From Pirellulaceae bacterium (GTDB lineage Bacteria > Planctomycetota > Planctomycetia > Pirellulales > Pirellulaceae), in contig JAGFJK010000144.1 of assembly GCA_024102795.1 (NCBI GenBank), positions 1 to 64,000 on the forward strand: a stretch of 64,000 nucleotides of DNA, read 5' to 3'. The notes beneath the pieces were generated by a model, which was given only the letters and a program-made list of their open reading frames with translations, was not told where the DNA came from and made no database searches. The position numbers were made by a program, and so were the translations under genes. Position 1 is the stretch's first letter. The number at the start of each line of letters is the position of its first letter. This document shows, in pieces, positions 46,062 to 59,443 of the stretch.

Positions 46062-47591
46062 CTACTTCCCTTCGGCGGCCCACTTCTTCATCAGGGCGAT
46101 ATTCCGTTCCACGGCCGGGTTGCCGCGGCCCAGATAGACCGCCATGTCGCTGTCGTACATCGACTCGGACTCCGGCCCGCGGTCGCCCGTTTCGACCATC
46201 CAGCGGTCGAGTCGTTTGCGCAGCGTTTCGAGCGCGGACCGATGCGCGGGATCGCCAGCCAGGTTCTTCACTTGCCAGCGGTCGGTCGTCCATTCATACA
46301 GCTCCTCGGCCGGGCGAGTGGGGCGGAACAGCAGTTCCTCGGCCAGCGGGTCCAGCTTGCCGGTGTCGTGCAGCGAGCGGAGCGTTTGCAGGATCGATTT
46401 GCCATCCTTGTAGGCGTTGGGCTGCAGGTGCGGCCGCTGCGGGTGAAAGTTCCGGATGTACAGGTACCTGGCGGTGCGGACGCTGCGGAGGCGTTCCACG
46501 GTTTCATCACAGCGGTCGCGGGCCGCGAACACGGCGTCTCGCGGCAGATAGTCCTCGGCGAACAGGTCGCGGGCCTGCATCGACGGGGGCAGCGGCAGGC
46601 CGGCCGCGCCCAGCGAGATGGCCGCCAGGTCGATGTGCTCCACCAGGTCCTCGCGGAGCACGTCGCTGGGGATGCCAGGCCCGCGCACGACCAGCGGCAC
46701 ATGCGTGCCCTCGTCATACAGGAACTGTTTGCCTCGCGCGTGGCTGATGCCGTGGTCGGTCATGAAGATGACGAGCGTCTGTTCCAGAATGCCTTCGCGC
46801 TCCAGCCGCGCCAGTACTCGGCCCACGTGCTGGTCGGTGAAGCGGACCGAATCCAGGTAGGCGGCCCAGTCGCGCAGCAACACCGGATCGCGAGGATAGT
46901 AGGGAGGCAACGTGACCTGCTCCGGATCGGTGGCGCCGCCCAGTTCGGCCTGGGCCCGCTCCAGCAGCCGGGTGGCGCTGGCGTCGGTGCCGCCGCGCAG
47001 CTTGCCGCCAGCCAGTTGCACCTGCATGAAGAACGGCTGCCCGGGCTGGCGGCCGGCCCAGTCGTGCGAATCGTACATCGCGGCGTCCCACTGGAAGTTG
47101 TAGTCCGTTTTGCCGAGCTGCGCGGCCGGCCGGGCGTTGCCTCCCGCGCGTCCCGCGCCGGGCAGCCCGCTGCCGATGCAGGTGTAGTAGCCGGCCTGCC
47201 GCAGGAGTGCGGGTATCGGCGTCACTCCCTGGGGCAAGTGGATCTTCTCGGTCCCCCGCCCGCTGCGATGATGGTGCGCTCCGATCGACGTCTGGTACAT
47301 CCCCGTGATCAAGGCCGAACGGCAAGGGGAGCAGACCGGGGCGGTGACGAAGGCGCGGCTGAACTGCGTTCCCTCGCGGGCCAGCCGGTCGACGTGGGGC
47401 GTTTCGATCAGCTTCTCGCCGTAACAGGAGAAGTTCGCCGACATGTCGTCCACGATGAACCACAGGATGTTGGGTCGGTCCGTCTCGCGCTCCGCGGCCG
47501 GTTCCTCCGCGGCCATCACCGCGGGCGACAGCGCGGCCGGCAACATCAGCCAGAGGATGGCGTGCAAAACGACAGGTAAGCACCTTGGCAT
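46062..47591 (-). CDS. Secreted sulfatase (formylglycine type), 1
   Basis: 509 residues from ATG 47591, chosen because MPRCLPVVLHAILWLMLPAA starts a signal peptide and GGGAG lies upstream. The alkaline-phosphatase fold begins RPNILWFIVDDMSANFSCYG (metal-binding DD). The maturation motif is CSPCRSALITGMYQ (C-x-P-x-R), where Cys becomes formylglycine. FMTDHGISHARGK carries further metal ligands. It probably removes sulfate from polysaccharides; planctomycetes have many of these. The substrate cannot be told. Confidence 0.92.
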   Translation of the reverse strand: MPRCLPVVLHAILWLMLPAALSPAVMAAEEPAAERETDRPNILWFIVDDMSANFSCYGEKLIETPHVDRLAREGTQFSRAFVTAPVCSPCRSALITGMYQTSIGAHHHRSGRGTEKIHLPQGVTPIPALLRQAGYYTCIGSGLPGAGRAGGNARPAAQLGKTDYNFQWDAAMYDSHDWAGRQPGQPFFMQVQLAGGKLRGGTDASATRLLERAQAELGGATDPEQVTLPPYYPRDPVLLRDWAAYLDSVRFTDQHVGRVLARLEREGILEQTLVIFMTDHGISHARGKQFLYDEGTHVPLVVRGPGIPSDVLREDLVEHIDLAAISLGAAGLPLPPSMQARDLFAEDYLPRDAVFAARDRCDETVERLRSVRTARYLYIRNFHPQRPHLQPNAYKDGKSILQTLRSLHDTGKLDPLAEELLFRPTRPAEELYEWTTDRWQVKNLAGDPAHRSALETLRKRLDRWMVETGDRGPESESMYDSDMAVYLGRGNPAVERNIALMKKWAAEGK

Positions 47592-47829
47592 GGCTGGCTC
47601 CCGATTCTCGCGGCGTTCCTGGAAGTTCACCCGCATCGGCGGCATGTCCGGCATAACCGGCCGGATGCTCGCCCCGCAGCGAACTTTGTAGCACAGATCG
47701 GCGGCCGCCGTGAGATAATCAGGCGGATTTTGCCGGTTGCGAAAATTGCGGTTCTCAATCCGTATGCCAGACTTGTGAAGGCCGTCACTTCGACAGCGCC
47801 GCTGATCCTGATCCAGGGAAAACCGTCCG

Positions 47830-50560
<2,731 letters not shown>

Positions 50561-50568
<8 letters not shown>

Positions 50569-52045
50569 GCCACGTTATCCGTCGCTGTACCAGCTCAACA
50601 CCCGCGTCTGGTTGACGGAACTGTCCCGATCCCTGGGCCGGCCAGCCACTCTGGACGACATCCCGGATGCCGAGCTGAATCGGCTGGCGGAGCTGGGGTT
50701 CGATTGGGTCTGGCTGCTCAGCGTCTGGCAGACCGGCCCGGCCGCGCAACAAGTTTCGCGCGGTCATGCCGAGTGGCGGCGCGAGTTCGAGCAGACCCTG
50801 CCGGACCTGTGCGAGGAGGACATCGCCGGCTCGGGCTTCGCGATCACCGGTTACACCGTGCACGAGAACCTGGGAGGCGACGCGGCGCTGGCCCGCCTGC
50901 GCGAACGACTCCGGCAGCGCGGCCTGATGCTGATGCTCGACTTTGTCCCCAACCACATGGGTCTGGGGCATCCCTGGCTGGAAGACCACCCGGACTACTT
51001 CATCCAGGGCACCCAGGACGACCTGCGCGGCGCACCGCAGAACTACACGTGCGTCCCTTGCCGGGGACGCGATCTGATTCTGGCCTACGGCCGTGATCCA
51101 TATTTTTCCGGCTGGCCCGACACGCTCCAGCTCAACTACGCCAACTCCGCCACGCAGGACGCGATTCTCGGCGAGCTGCTCAGGATTGCCGGGCAGTGCG
51201 ACGGGGTGCGCTGCGACATGGCCATGCTGATTCTGCCCGACGTGTTTGAACGCACCTGGGGGCAGCGCGCCCCGCTGTTCTGGCCGGTGGCTACCCAGCG
51301 CGTTCGGGAACGGGTTCCCGGCTTTGTGTTCATGGCCGAGGTCTACTGGGATCTGGAATGGACGTTGCAGCAGCAGGGCTTTGACTACGCCTACGACAAG
51401 CGGCTGTACGATCGACTGCGCGAGGGACATGCTCGGCCCGTGCGAGAGCATTTCCACGCGGGCATGGATTACCAGGACAAACTGGCTCGCTTTCTGGAGA
51501 ACCACGACGAACCGCGGGCCGCCGCCGTTTTTTCCAGCGAAGTTCATCAGGCCGCGGCCGTCATCTCGTTCCTGTCCCCCGGACTGCGGTTCTTTCACCA
51601 AGGCCAGCTCGAGGGGCACCGAAAACGCATCTCGCCGCACCTGGTCCGCGGGCCGGACGAACCGGTCGACCCAGCGCTGCGGCAGTTCTACGAGCGTCTG
51701 CTGACAATCTTGCGCCTGCCCGCCGTCCGCGACGGGCAGTGGCAGTTGCTGGAATGCACGCCAGCCTGGGAGGGGAACTGGACCAACGACTGCTGCCTGG
51801 TCTTCGGCTGGCAAGGCCCGCGGAGTGAAGCGCTCGTGGTCGCCGTGAACTACGCACCCAACCAGAGCCAATGCCATGTCCGCTTGCCCTTCGCCAATCT
51901 CGCGGGCAAAATCTGGGAGTTGCAGGACCAGCTCCGCCCCACCAGCTACGCCTGGCATGGCGAAGACCTGCAAGGCAAGGGACTGTACCTCGATCTGGCT
52001 CCCTGGCAGGCCTCCGTTTTCGTCCTGAACAGCGAACGAGGGTAG
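50561..52045 (+). CDS. Alpha-amylase family (GH13) protein
   Basis: 494 residues. The (beta/alpha)8 barrel signatures are MLDFVPNHMG (region I), GVRCDMAMLI with nucleophile Asp (region II), FVFMAEVYWD with acid/base Glu (region III) and FLENHDEPRA (region IV). Compact and cytoplasmic, without a signal peptide. The start overlaps the previous glucosidase gene by 8 bp, so the two are coupled. Specificity (hydrolase or transferase) cannot be decided; subfamilies with this short C-terminal domain often act on small glucosides. Confidence 0.92.
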
Positions 52046-52106
52046 CTTCGGGCAATTCACCCCCGTCTTCTTTTCCTGGGAGACGAGGCAGCGGTGGGGA
52101 TGGAAG

Positions 52107-52511
52107 GTGCTCTCGGTGAAGGAGCTGCTGCTGCGAGGCCTGGAGGAGCTGCTTGGCCGAGGCGATGGACCGCTCCAGTTTCGCCTCATCCTGCAGCCGC
52201 TGGTGGCGTCGTTCATTGCGATTTGCGCCGCGCGGAGGGATCTGCGGGAACGCAAACGGCCCTTTGTCTGGGCATTCGTTCGGGAGCCCTCGCAACGGCG
52301 ACAGATGTTCTTGGAAGCCTGGCGGGAGATCGGCAGGCTCTTCCTCGTCGGCGTGGCACTCGACATAATCTATCAGCTCATCGTCTTGCGGGGGTTGCGG
52401 CCCCTGGAGACGCTGATCGTGGCAACCACGCTGGCCGTGCTCCCGTACCTGCTGGTCCGCGGGCTCGCCAACCGGATCATGGCCTGGTGGAGCCGACGGA
52501 GCGAACCTTAG
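52107..52511 (+). CDS. Conserved membrane protein
   Basis: 134 residues from GTG 52107 (GTG 52116 also possible). Basic and amphipathic N-terminus; hydrophobic segments LFLVGVALDIIYQLIVL (about 78-95) and LIVATTLAVLPYLLVRGL (about 102-120). EWREIGRLFLVGVALDIIYQ resembles small integral proteins found beside carbohydrate genes in this group. Between the amylase and CoA-disulfide reductase genes, 61 and 30 bp from them. No function recognised. Confidence 0.72.
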   Translation: MLSVKELLLRGLEELLGRGDGPLQFRLILQPLVASFIAICAARRDLRERKRPFVWAFVREPSQRRQMFLEAWREIGRLFLVGVALDIIYQLIVLRGLRPLETLIVATTLAVLPYLLVRGLANRIMAWWSRRSEP

Positions 52512-52541
52512 CCAGCAATTGAAGTTGCCAAGGGAGGCAGC

Positions 52542-54242
52542 ATGAAAGTCGTCATTATAGGTGGTGTGGCCGGCGGAGCGTCCTGTGCGGCACGCCTGCG
52601 CCGGCTGGATGAACGGGCCGAGATCGTGATGGTGGAGCGCGGCCCGTACGTGTCGTACGCCAACTGCGGGCTCCCCTACCACGTGGGGCGGGTCATCGAG
52701 AAGGAATCCAGCCTGCTGGTCGCCAGCGAGAAACTGTTTCGGGAGCAGTTCGCCATCGACGTCCGCACCAACTGCGAGGCCGTCGAGATCCTGCCGCGGG
52801 AGAAGCAGGTGAAGCTGCGCGGCGTGGAGACCGGCCAAGTCGTGATGCAACCCTACGACAAGCTGGTGCTGTCGCCTGGCGGTGTCTCCGTGCGACCGCC
52901 GTTTCCGGGCATCGACCTGCCGGGCATCTTCCACGTCCGCACGGTGCCGGATGCGCGGCAGATCAACGAGTGGATCGAGCGGGGGAGCCTGTTTCTGGCC
53001 GGCATGGACAAGTATTCGGGTTTCCAGACCGTCAAACCCAAGGTTCGGGCGGTGGTGATCGGTGGCGGCTTCATCGGCCTGGAAATGGTCGAGAATCTGG
53101 CGCTGCGCGGCTTCGACGTCACGCTGGTCGAGATGATCGACCAGGTGCTGCCGCCGGTGGACGTGGAGCACGCTCGCGTGCTGGAAGCCCACATGCGGCA
53201 GCACGGGGTCCACGTGGCCTTGAACGACGGCGTGGCCGGCTTCAAGCCGATCGACCACGGGGCGATCGAAGTCCAAACCAGGTCCGGGCAAACGTATCCG
53301 GCGGACGTGGTGATCCTGGCGCTGGGAGTGCGCCCCGATACGACGCTGGCCAAGGCCGCGGGTCTGGAGATCGGCGAGCGGGGCGGGATCCGCGTGGACG
53401 ACCAGATGCGCACCAGCGACCCGGACATCTTCGCGGTGGGCGACGCCATCGAGGTGAAGGACTGGGTGACGGGCCAGTGGAGCTTGATCCCGCTGGCTGG
53501 CCCGGCGAACCGGCAGGGCCGCATCGCGGCGGACGTGATCGCGGGCCGCGATTCGCGTTACCGCGGCACCCAGGGCACCTCGATCATCAAGGTCTTCGAC
53601 GTGACCATCGCCTGGACGGGTGCCAGCGAGAAACTGTTGCGGCGAATCGGCGACACGGACTACGAGAAGATCTATCTCTACCCGAATTCGCACGCCGGCT
53701 ACTATCCCGGCGCCAAACCGATCGCGCTGAAGATCCTGTTCCGCAAGTCGGATGGCCGCGTCCTCGGCGCGCTCGGACTGGGGGAGGATAACGTCGACAA
53801 GCGGATCAGCACGATCGCGGGCATGATGCAGATGCATGCCACGGTCTACGATCTGGAGGAAGCCGAGCTGTGTTACGCTCCGCAGTTCGGCAGTGCGAAG
53901 GATCCGGTCAACTTCGCCGGCATGGTGGCCGCCGACATCCTGCGGGACGATATGCCGCTGATCCACTGGGACGCGACCGCGAGCGGATTCCTGCTGGACG
54001 TCCGCCAGCCCGCGGAACTGGCGGTCGAGCACGTTCCCGAAGCGGTCCATATCCCCCTCGGGCAGCTCCGCCAGCGCCTGGATGAACTGCCGCGGGACCG
54101 CGAGATTCACGTGATCTGCCGATCGGGCCAGCGGGCCTACGTCGCGACCAGGATCCTGGTCCAGAATGGCTTCCGGGCCAGGACGATCTCCGGGGGCATG
54201 CTGTCGTTGGCTCACAATTACCTGCTGGGAAAACAGAAATGA
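52542..54242 (+). CDS. CoA-disulfide reductase with rhodanese domain
   Basis: 566 residues. FAD binding by [20 protein letters not shown] and the redox Cys in [12 protein letters not shown] (about 43) mark the single-cysteine CoADR family. NAD(P)H binding at [23 protein letters not shown] binding continues at [12 protein letters not shown]-terminal rhodanese domain (about 480-560) has the active loop [13 protein letters not shown]. Such fusions reduce CoA disulfides or persulfides and handle sulfane sulfur. It overlaps pgi by 4 bp (ATGA), tying redox balance to sugar use. Confidence 0.93.
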   Translation: MKVVIIGGVAGGASCAARLRRLDERAEIVMVERGPYVSYANCGLPYHVGRVIEKESSLLVASEKLFREQFAIDVRTNCEAVEILPREKQVKLRGVETGQVVMQPYDKLVLSPGGVSVRPPFPGIDLPGIFHVRTVPDARQINEWIERGSLFLAGMDKYSGFQTVKPKVRAVVIGGGFIGLEMVENLALRGFDVTLVEMIDQVLPPVDVEHARVLEAHMRQHGVHVALNDGVAGFKPIDHGAIEVQTRSGQTYPADVVILALGVRPDTTLAKAAGLEIGERGGIRVDDQMRTSDPDIFAVGDAIEVKDWVTGQWSLIPLAGPANRQGRIAADVIAGRDSRYRGTQGTSIIKVFDVTIAWTGASEKLLRRIGDTDYEKIYLYPNSHAGYYPGAKPIALKILFRKSDGRVLGALGLGEDNVDKRISTIAGMMQMHATVYDLEEAELCYAPQFGSAKDPVNFAGMVAADILRDDMPLIHWDATASGFLLDVRQPAELAVEHVPEAVHIPLGQLRQRLDELPRDREIHVICRSGQRAYVATRILVQNGFRARTISGGMLSLAHNYLLGKQK

Positions 54243-55894
54243 ACGCGACCGTAACTCCGCTGACCAGTCGCCCGGCGTGGCAGGCACTGGAAACGCATGC
54301 CCGGACCATGCGCGACGTTCACCTCCGGACGCTGTTCGCCGGCGACCCGGCGCGCGGCCAGCGGTTGACCGCCAAGGGCGCCGGCCTGCTGCTGGACTAT
54401 TCCAAGAACCGCGTCAATGACGAGACGCTGCGGCTGCTCGCGCGGCTGGCGGACGAGTCGGGACTGAGGGACCGGATCGACGCCATGTTCCGCGGCGACC
54501 GGATCAACATCACCGAGGACCGGGCGGTGCTGCATGTGGCGCTGCGTGCCCCGCGGGACGCCGCGATTGTCCTGGATGGCAGGAACGTCGTGCCCGACGT
54601 GCACGCGGTCCTGGACAAGATGGCGGGCTTCGCCCAGCGGATCCGCGGCGGCGACTGGAAGGGCCACACCGGCCAGCGCATCCGCAACGTGATCAACATC
54701 GGCATTGGCGGTTCGGACCTGGGACCGGTGATGGCGTACGAAGCGCTCCGTCACTACAGCGAGCGCGGACTGACGTTTCGCTTCGTCTCGAACGTCGACG
54801 GCATCGACCTGGTCGAAGCGACGCGCGATCTTGATCCGGCCGAAACCCTGTTCATCGTGTCGTCGAAGACTTTTACGACGCTGGAGACGATGACCAACGC
54901 GCAGAGCGCCCGGGACTGGTTGCTGGCCGGTCTCGGCGGCGATCCCCGGGCGGTGGCCAGGCACTTCGTCGCCGTTTCGACCAACGATCAGAAGGTGTCC
55001 GAGTTCGGGATCGACACGGCGAACATGTTCGGGTTCTGGGACTGGGTCGGCGGCCGGTACTCGATGGATTCGGCGATCGGCCTGTCCACGATGCTTGCCA
55101 TCGGCCCGGACAATTTCCGCGCGCTGCTGGAAGGCTTCCACCAGATGGACGAGCATTTCCGCACGGCGCCGTTCGAGCGGAATCTGCCCGTCCTGCTGGG
55201 GCTGCTGACGGTCTGGTACACCAGCTTCTTCGATGCCCACACGGCGGCCGTGCTGCCGTACGAGAACTATCTGAAGCGATTCCCGGCCTACCTCCAGCAG
55301 TTGACGATGGAGAGCAACGGCAAGAGCGTCACGCTGGATGGCGGCCAGGTCGCGTATGATACGAGCCCGATCTACTGGGGCGAACCCGGCACGAACGGCC
55401 AGCATTCCTTCTACCAGTTGATCCACCAGGGAACGCGGCTGATTCCTTGCGACTTCATCGCCTTCGCCCATCCGCTCACGCCGCTGGGCCGGCATCACGA
55501 CATCCTGCTGGCCAACGCTTTCGCCCAGTCCGAGGCGCTGGCCTTCGGCAAGACGCTGGAGCAGGTCCAGGCCGAGGGCGTGCCGGCGGCCCTGGCGCCG
55601 CACCGCGTGTTTGCCGGCAATCGTCCATCGAACACGATCCTGGCCGACCGGCTCACGCCGCAAACGCTGGGGGCGCTGGTCGCGCTGTACGAGCACAGCG
55701 TGTTCACTCAGGGAGCTATCTGGAACATCAACTGCTTCGACCAGTGGGGCGTGGAACTGGGCAAGGCGCTGGCGCAGCGGATCCTGCCCGAGCTGGAGGC
55801 GCCGGACGACTCGGCGCTGCGGCACGACAGTTCGACGAACAATCTGATCCGCTGGTACCGCCGGAGTCAGCAACGGGGCGGGACTCTTCCCTGA
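54239..55894 (+). CDS. pgi: Glucose-6-phosphate isomerase
   Basis: 551 residues. Converts glucose 6-phosphate and fructose 6-phosphate. Family signatures: [77 protein letters not shown] and the second signature [15 protein letters not shown]. Length and order are normal. Last gene of the glucan-redox unit that starts with the GH63-like glucosidase. Convergent with sulfatase 2 (36-bp gap), with no obvious terminator between. Confidence 0.97.
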   Translation: MNATVTPLTSRPAWQALETHARTMRDVHLRTLFAGDPARGQRLTAKGAGLLLDYSKNRVNDETLRLLARLADESGLRDRIDAMFRGDRINITEDRAVLHVALRAPRDAAIVLDGRNVVPDVHAVLDKMAGFAQRIRGGDWKGHTGQRIRNVINIGIGGSDLGPVMAYEALRHYSERGLTFRFVSNVDGIDLVEATRDLDPAETLFIVSSKTFTTLETMTNAQSARDWLLAGLGGDPRAVARHFVAVSTNDQKVSEFGIDTANMFGFWDWVGGRYSMDSAIGLSTMLAIGPDNFRALLEGFHQMDEHFRTAPFERNLPVLLGLLTVWYTSFFDAHTAAVLPYENYLKRFPAYLQQLTMESNGKSVTLDGGQVAYDTSPIYWGEPGTNGQHSFYQLIHQGTRLIPCDFIAFAHPLTPLGRHHDILLANAFAQSEALAFGKTLEQVQAEGVPAALAPHRVFAGNRPSNTILADRLTPQTLGALVALYEHSVFTQGAIWNINCFDQWGVELGKALAQRILPELEAPDDSALRHDSSTNNLIRWYRRSQQRGGTLP

Positions 55895-55930
55895 CAGTGT
55901 CCGGCGAGCCGCGTGCGCTCGGCACGCTAC

Positions 55931-57340
55931 CTACTTGGGTCGGCCGGACGGCTGGAACCGCAGCAAACTTTGGCCTTCCTCCGGAAATGAAGCCAGGGCC
56001 CGCGTCAGCTTGTCATGGGCCGCTCGCGCCTCGCTGCCCTGCGCGGGCAGTTCCAGCGGAGTTTGTTCCAGCACATCCTGCTCGACATCGTAGAACCGGC
56101 CGTCGCCGTACAGTTTCCAGCGCTGGTCGCGAGCGAAGCGCACGGCCGGAGTGCGCTCCGGCCGCGGGCAGTAGTAACAATACAGCCAGCGCCGCGGTTG
56201 GCCCGGCTGGCCCTTGAGCTGCGGCAGAAAGCTGCGCCCGTCGAGTCCCGCCGGAACCTGGACGCCGGCGGCTTCGAGGCACGTTGGCAGGAAGTCGGTG
56301 GAGTCGACCAGGTCGTTCGAAACGCGAACGGAGGGGATCGTGCCGGGCCAGCAGGCCACCAGCGGCTCGCGCGTCCCCGCGTCCGTCGTGCGACCCTTGC
56401 CGCCTTGAATGGTCCGCTCGCCGAACTGCGAGCGCAGCGACGAATGCGTGCCGTTATCCCCGGAAAACAGCACCAGCGTCCGCTCCGACAGGCCCAACTC
56501 CGCCAGCTTGTCGACCACTCGCCCCACCAGCTTGTCCATGTAGGTCACCATCGCCTCGAAGTTCCGCTGCCTGTCCTTCTGCTGGCGCGACTCGCTGTCC
56601 GGCGTCGGTTCGAACGGATCGTGCACCAGGATCATCGGATAGTAGACCAGGAACGGCCGCTGCCGATTCTCCTCCAGGAACCGCAGCACGTAGTCGCAGA
56701 CCACGTCGGGCCCGTAGGTCGCGTTGTCCAACTGACGGTTCGTCCCGTCGACGCACAGCAGCGGGTTCCAGTACCTCGAACCCAGCCGGTCGACCTGCCA
56801 CAGACAGTGGCGATCGAAACCCGCGTCGGCCGGCCAGGTGCCCTGCTGGCGGAAACGTGGCGGATAGTTTTCGGCCCCCAGCAACTGCCACTTGCCGGCC
56901 ACCAGCGTGGTGTATCCGGCATCCTGGAAATGATGGCCAATCGTTCGCTGGTCCCCGTTCAGCAGCGAAAATGCCGAGTAGTTCCGCACGTTGGACAGGC
57001 CGGTCATCAGTTGGATGCGCGTGGGTGTGCAGAGTGGCTGGGAATAGTAGTGATTGAATCGCATGCCGCGGGCGGCCAACTGGTCGATCCGCGGCGTGGA
57101 GTACTGCCGGCTACCGTAGCAGCCAAAGCACTCGTAACCCACGTCGTCGGCCATGATCAGCACGACGTTGGTGCGCTCGTTCAATTCAGCCGGTGGGGCT
57201 TCCGCAAACGCTGCTGGCACCACGAGTGCCGCCCAGATCAGGCAAGCCAGGCTGCCCGTGATCCGCGGCGGGATTGCCCGAGGTGACGGGCAAATCGCCA
57301 GTTGCAGGAAGCGAAAGAAAACCATCGGGGAATCTTTCAT
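55931..57340 (-). CDS. Secreted sulfatase (formylglycine type), 2
   Basis: 469 residues from ATG 57340; starts at 57382 or 57322 are also in frame. The hydrophobic stretch ITGSLACLIWAALVVPAAFA suggests a signal sequence. The fold starts TNVVLIMADDVGYECFGCYG. The maturation motif is LCTPTRIQLMTGL (C-x-P-x-R). LFSGDNGTHSSLRSQF and ESRQQKDRQRNFEAMVTYMD are sulfatase-like. Its target is unknown. It follows a small membrane-protein gene, from which it is separated by 38 bp on the same strand. Confidence 0.92.
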   Translation of the reverse strand: MKDSPMVFFRFLQLAICPSPRAIPPRITGSLACLIWAALVVPAAFAEAPPAELNERTNVVLIMADDVGYECFGCYGSRQYSTPRIDQLAARGMRFNHYYSQPLCTPTRIQLMTGLSNVRNYSAFSLLNGDQRTIGHHFQDAGYTTLVAGKWQLLGAENYPPRFRQQGTWPADAGFDRHCLWQVDRLGSRYWNPLLCVDGTNRQLDNATYGPDVVCDYVLRFLEENRQRPFLVYYPMILVHDPFEPTPDSESRQQKDRQRNFEAMVTYMDKLVGRVVDKLAELGLSERTLVLFSGDNGTHSSLRSQFGERTIQGGKGRTTDAGTREPLVACWPGTIPSVRVSNDLVDSTDFLPTCLEAAGVQVPAGLDGRSFLPQLKGQPGQPRRWLYCYYCPRPERTPAVRFARDQRWKLYGDGRFYDVEQDVLEQTPLELPAQGSEARAAHDKLTRALASFPEEGQSLLRFQPSGRPK

Positions 57341-57378
57341 GCAGCTTGCCTTTCGCGGAGCACTGTCCAAGCAGCCGC

Positions 57379-57687
57379 TCACTCAATCCGCTCGACCGCG
57401 TTGCGGACGCCCAGCAACGTGGCGTTGGCCACTAGCGCGGCGGACAGGATCAGCCAGGGCAGGACGCCGTTGGCCGCGGCCAGGAATCCATCGAGCGGCG
57501 AGGCCAGTACGGTCACGCGATCCGACGGTGATGTCTCGTTCGCCACGACCTGGGGCGGCTGATCGATATGCGGCCAGCTCCGGTACAACTGCTCGGCCTC
57601 CGGGCGAACCTGGTGGAACGCCGCCGCGAAGCACAACACGGCCCCGATCCAACAGCCCAGGCCCAGGAAACTACGCAAAATATGCAT
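57379..57687 (-). CDS. Small membrane protein
   Basis: 102 residues from ATG 57687, behind AGGAG at 10 nt. Two membrane spans (FLGLGCWIGAVLCFAAAF near the start; GVLPWLILSAALVANATLLG at the end) flank an acidic periplasmic-like loop. It precedes the sulfatase gene by 38 bp and may share its transcript. Family not recognised. Confidence 0.65.
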   Translation of the reverse strand: MHILRSFLGLGCWIGAVLCFAAAFHQVRPEAEQLYRSWPHIDQPPQVVANETSPSDRVTVLASPLDGFLAAANGVLPWLILSAALVANATLLGVRNAVERIE

Positions 57688-57712
57688 GGGAGCGGTCTCC
57701 TGTTCCAATGTT

Positions 57713-57732
57713 GTTCGGCAACATCCAATTAC
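57713..57732. repeat. 20-bp direct repeat, left copy, flanking VapBC
   Basis: gttcggcaacatccaattac, identical to 58581-58600. With the preceding bases it folds as atgttg-ttcgg-caacat. It sits 7 bp before the 3' end of the VapC gene. Confidence 0.8.
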
Positions 57733-57739
57733 GAGGCCT

Positions 57740-58126
57740 TCACCACAACCGGGTGACTCCGTATTGATCGAAAACCGGATCGTTGCTCACAAGAGTGACC
57801 TGTTCAACAATCGACTGGGCTACCAGAAGCCGGTCAAATGGATCACGGTGATGAAACGGAAGCGCTGCTTGCGCTCCAGCGTACTCGACTGTGATTGGCA
57901 GAACCGACAAGCGAAGCTGGGAAATCACCATCGACATCCAGTCTTCGTATGGCATCGATAGCGACAGCTTCCTCATTCCTAACTTGATGGCGATTTCCCA
58001 AATGGTGGCGGCACTCATAACTAGTTCGTTGGCGGGGGTCTGAAGCTCCACAACCGCCTGCGCGCTAAGGCGGGACGGATCATCAACCGCCCAGATCACG
58101 GCATGTGAATCGAGCAGCAGCCTCAC
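57740..58126 (-). CDS. vapC: VapC-type PIN ribonuclease toxin
   Basis: 128 residues from GTG 58126. PIN acidic residues: Asp 6 in LLLDSHAVIWA, Glu near 44 in ATIWEIAIK, Asp in HHRDPFDRLLVAQS and Asp in VSNDPVFDQYG. Family members cleave tRNA or rRNA. The GTGA overlap with the antitoxin stop gives coupled translation. All key residues are kept, unlike the PIN gene at 805-1260. Confidence 0.92.
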   Translation of the reverse strand: MRLLLDSHAVIWAVDDPSRLSAQAVVELQTPANELVMSAATIWEIAIKLGMRKLSLSMPYEDWMSMVISQLRLSVLPITVEYAGAQAALPFHHRDPFDRLLVAQSIVEQVTLVSNDPVFDQYGVTRLW

Positions 58127-58353
58127 TGCATGTATTCCTTAAAGTCTTCCAGTGGACCATCGAAGTCGGCGGCCATGTACAACACCGTGCCACGCATCGT
58201 ACCCAACTGGCGCCGGGCCGCCGGCTGGACTGTGGAGACAAGTCGAGCCACGGGCAGATTGTTTTCCGTGATGATTACTTCCTCGCCAGGGTTGAGTTTG
58301 TGGATCAACTCCACCAGCCTGACCTGTGCTTCGTTGATGGGAACGGTCGTCAT
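58123..58353 (-). CDS. Phd/YefM-type antitoxin paired with VapC
   Basis: 76 residues from ATG 58353, behind GGAGGA. TVPINEAQVRLVELIHKLN is the DNA-binding Phd/YefM start, and GEEVIITENNLPVARLV the core beta-sheet. The last part (FDGPLEDFKEYM) is the short acidic segment that folds on the toxin. It represses its own promoter in known pairs. The longer in-frame extension to 58437 lacks family features. Confidence 0.9.
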   Translation of the reverse strand: MTTVPINEAQVRLVELIHKLNPGEEVIITENNLPVARLVSTVQPAARRQLGTMRGTVLYMAADFDGPLEDFKEYMQ

Positions 58354-58580
58354 CTGAATCCTCCAGACCGACATGGGAAATTCAAGCCTGTTGGTGCCGC
58401 CTGCCAGGAATTGCATTCTCAACGCGCCGACCGACACCCGTTGCCCGCCCTCTTTGCAGCCTAGGGCATCTCGGCCCGGATTGCAAACTGGGCGGATGTC
58501 GTCCTTGCGCCGTGGTCTTCACGCCACACGCCGGCCGCGACGGGTAAGATCGCGCGGATTTCCAGGATTCTTCCGTTGCA

Positions 58581-58600
58581 GTTCGGCAACATCCAATTAC
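58581..58600. repeat. 20-bp direct repeat, right copy
   Basis: gttcggcaacatccaattac, identical to 57713-57732. It also lies in a hairpin (gttgc-agttcg-gcaac). The VapBC pair and about 230 bp upstream of it (58354-58580, no gene seen) lie between the copies. Confidence 0.8.
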
Positions 58601-58728
58601 AGTGGAATGCAGCATAGCCGGAGTGTCGTTCACTTCCGGCCCGGATCTGGGGTGCGGTACTGGCGAGTCGTTCCCGCAGGGGGTTCGTCCAATTTGCGGG
58701 GCTCAAACTCGCGGGGGAGGTTCAACCA

Positions 58729-59337
58729 ATGAAACGTCGATTCCTGATTTTTCTGCCGGCGGTGCTGCTGCTGGCCGTGGCGGATGCCGGCCGTGCGGAC
58801 GAGCGTGCTCCGGGACAGGTGCCGGACGCCGCCCTGGCCGCCATGGGACTGTCCGGCATGCGGCCGGTTTCCGCGGCCGAGGGGCAGGCGATTCGCGGCA
58901 AGGGCTTCGGCCAGGGCTGGTCCGGCTACAACACGAACCAGGCGGTGACCGGCTTCAACTTCCAGTCCGATGCCGTCATCAAGCAGGGCGGCAAGAAGAA
59001 CGAGAACTACGCCGAGTTCGTGGCCAACGACACCGCCTCGGCCAAGATCTACCAGGGCGGCAAGGGCAACGTGAACGAGGCTCTGGTGAATTCCAATTTC
59101 GCCAGCACCGCCCAGATCAAACAGTCCGGCAAGTACAACCTGAATCGCGCGGGCGTGGCGTTCAACAGCTTCTCGGACGTGGTCGTGCGGCAGGGCGGCG
59201 TGAAGAGCGACAACATGACGTTGATCCAGGCGAACAGCAACAGTTTCGTCAAAGTCATGCAGGGCGGCTACGGTTCGTACAACCGGGCCTGGGCGTCGAA
59301 CAACAAGGGCAGCATCATCCACATCATTCAGCATTGA
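58729..59337 (+). CDS. Secreted curlin/Fap-like amyloid repeat protein
   Basis: 202 residues with a signal peptide (MKRRFLIFLPAVLLLAVADA). A conserved spacer LAAMGLSGMRPVSAAEGQ (about 36-53) is followed by five repeats of exactly 23 residues (83-197). At repeat position 4 there is always Q (with G mostly at 5-6), N or D at 11 in nearly all, and small or Asn-rich residues at 18-22; a sixth start, HIIQ, ends the protein. The pattern Q-x-G-x-x-N is that of curlin and Fap amyloid units, where stacked Gln/Asn form a beta solenoid. Next to it are a C39 peptidase and an outer-membrane transporter as in Fap operons. Fibre formation is inference. Confidence 0.75.
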   Translation: MKRRFLIFLPAVLLLAVADAGRADERAPGQVPDAALAAMGLSGMRPVSAAEGQAIRGKGFGQGWSGYNTNQAVTGFNFQSDAVIKQGGKKNENYAEFVANDTASAKIYQGGKGNVNEALVNSNFASTAQIKQSGKYNLNRAGVAFNSFSDVVVRQGGVKSDNMTLIQANSNSFVKVMQGGYGSYNRAWASNNKGSIIHIIQH

Positions 59338-59443
59338 TCAGTGGTTGGGTGGCAACGCGACGGTTCCGGCCGGCTGGCCCGCAGGTGGCGGAGTTCCGAG
59401 CTGCCTAGGCAGTTTTCTTCCAGACGATAAGGACTTGAGAATC

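Noticed and set aside
51561-54287. 908-codon frame antisense to the amylase, membrane and CoA-disulfide reductase genes
   Set aside because: Spans three well-supported genes in antisense and has no domain.
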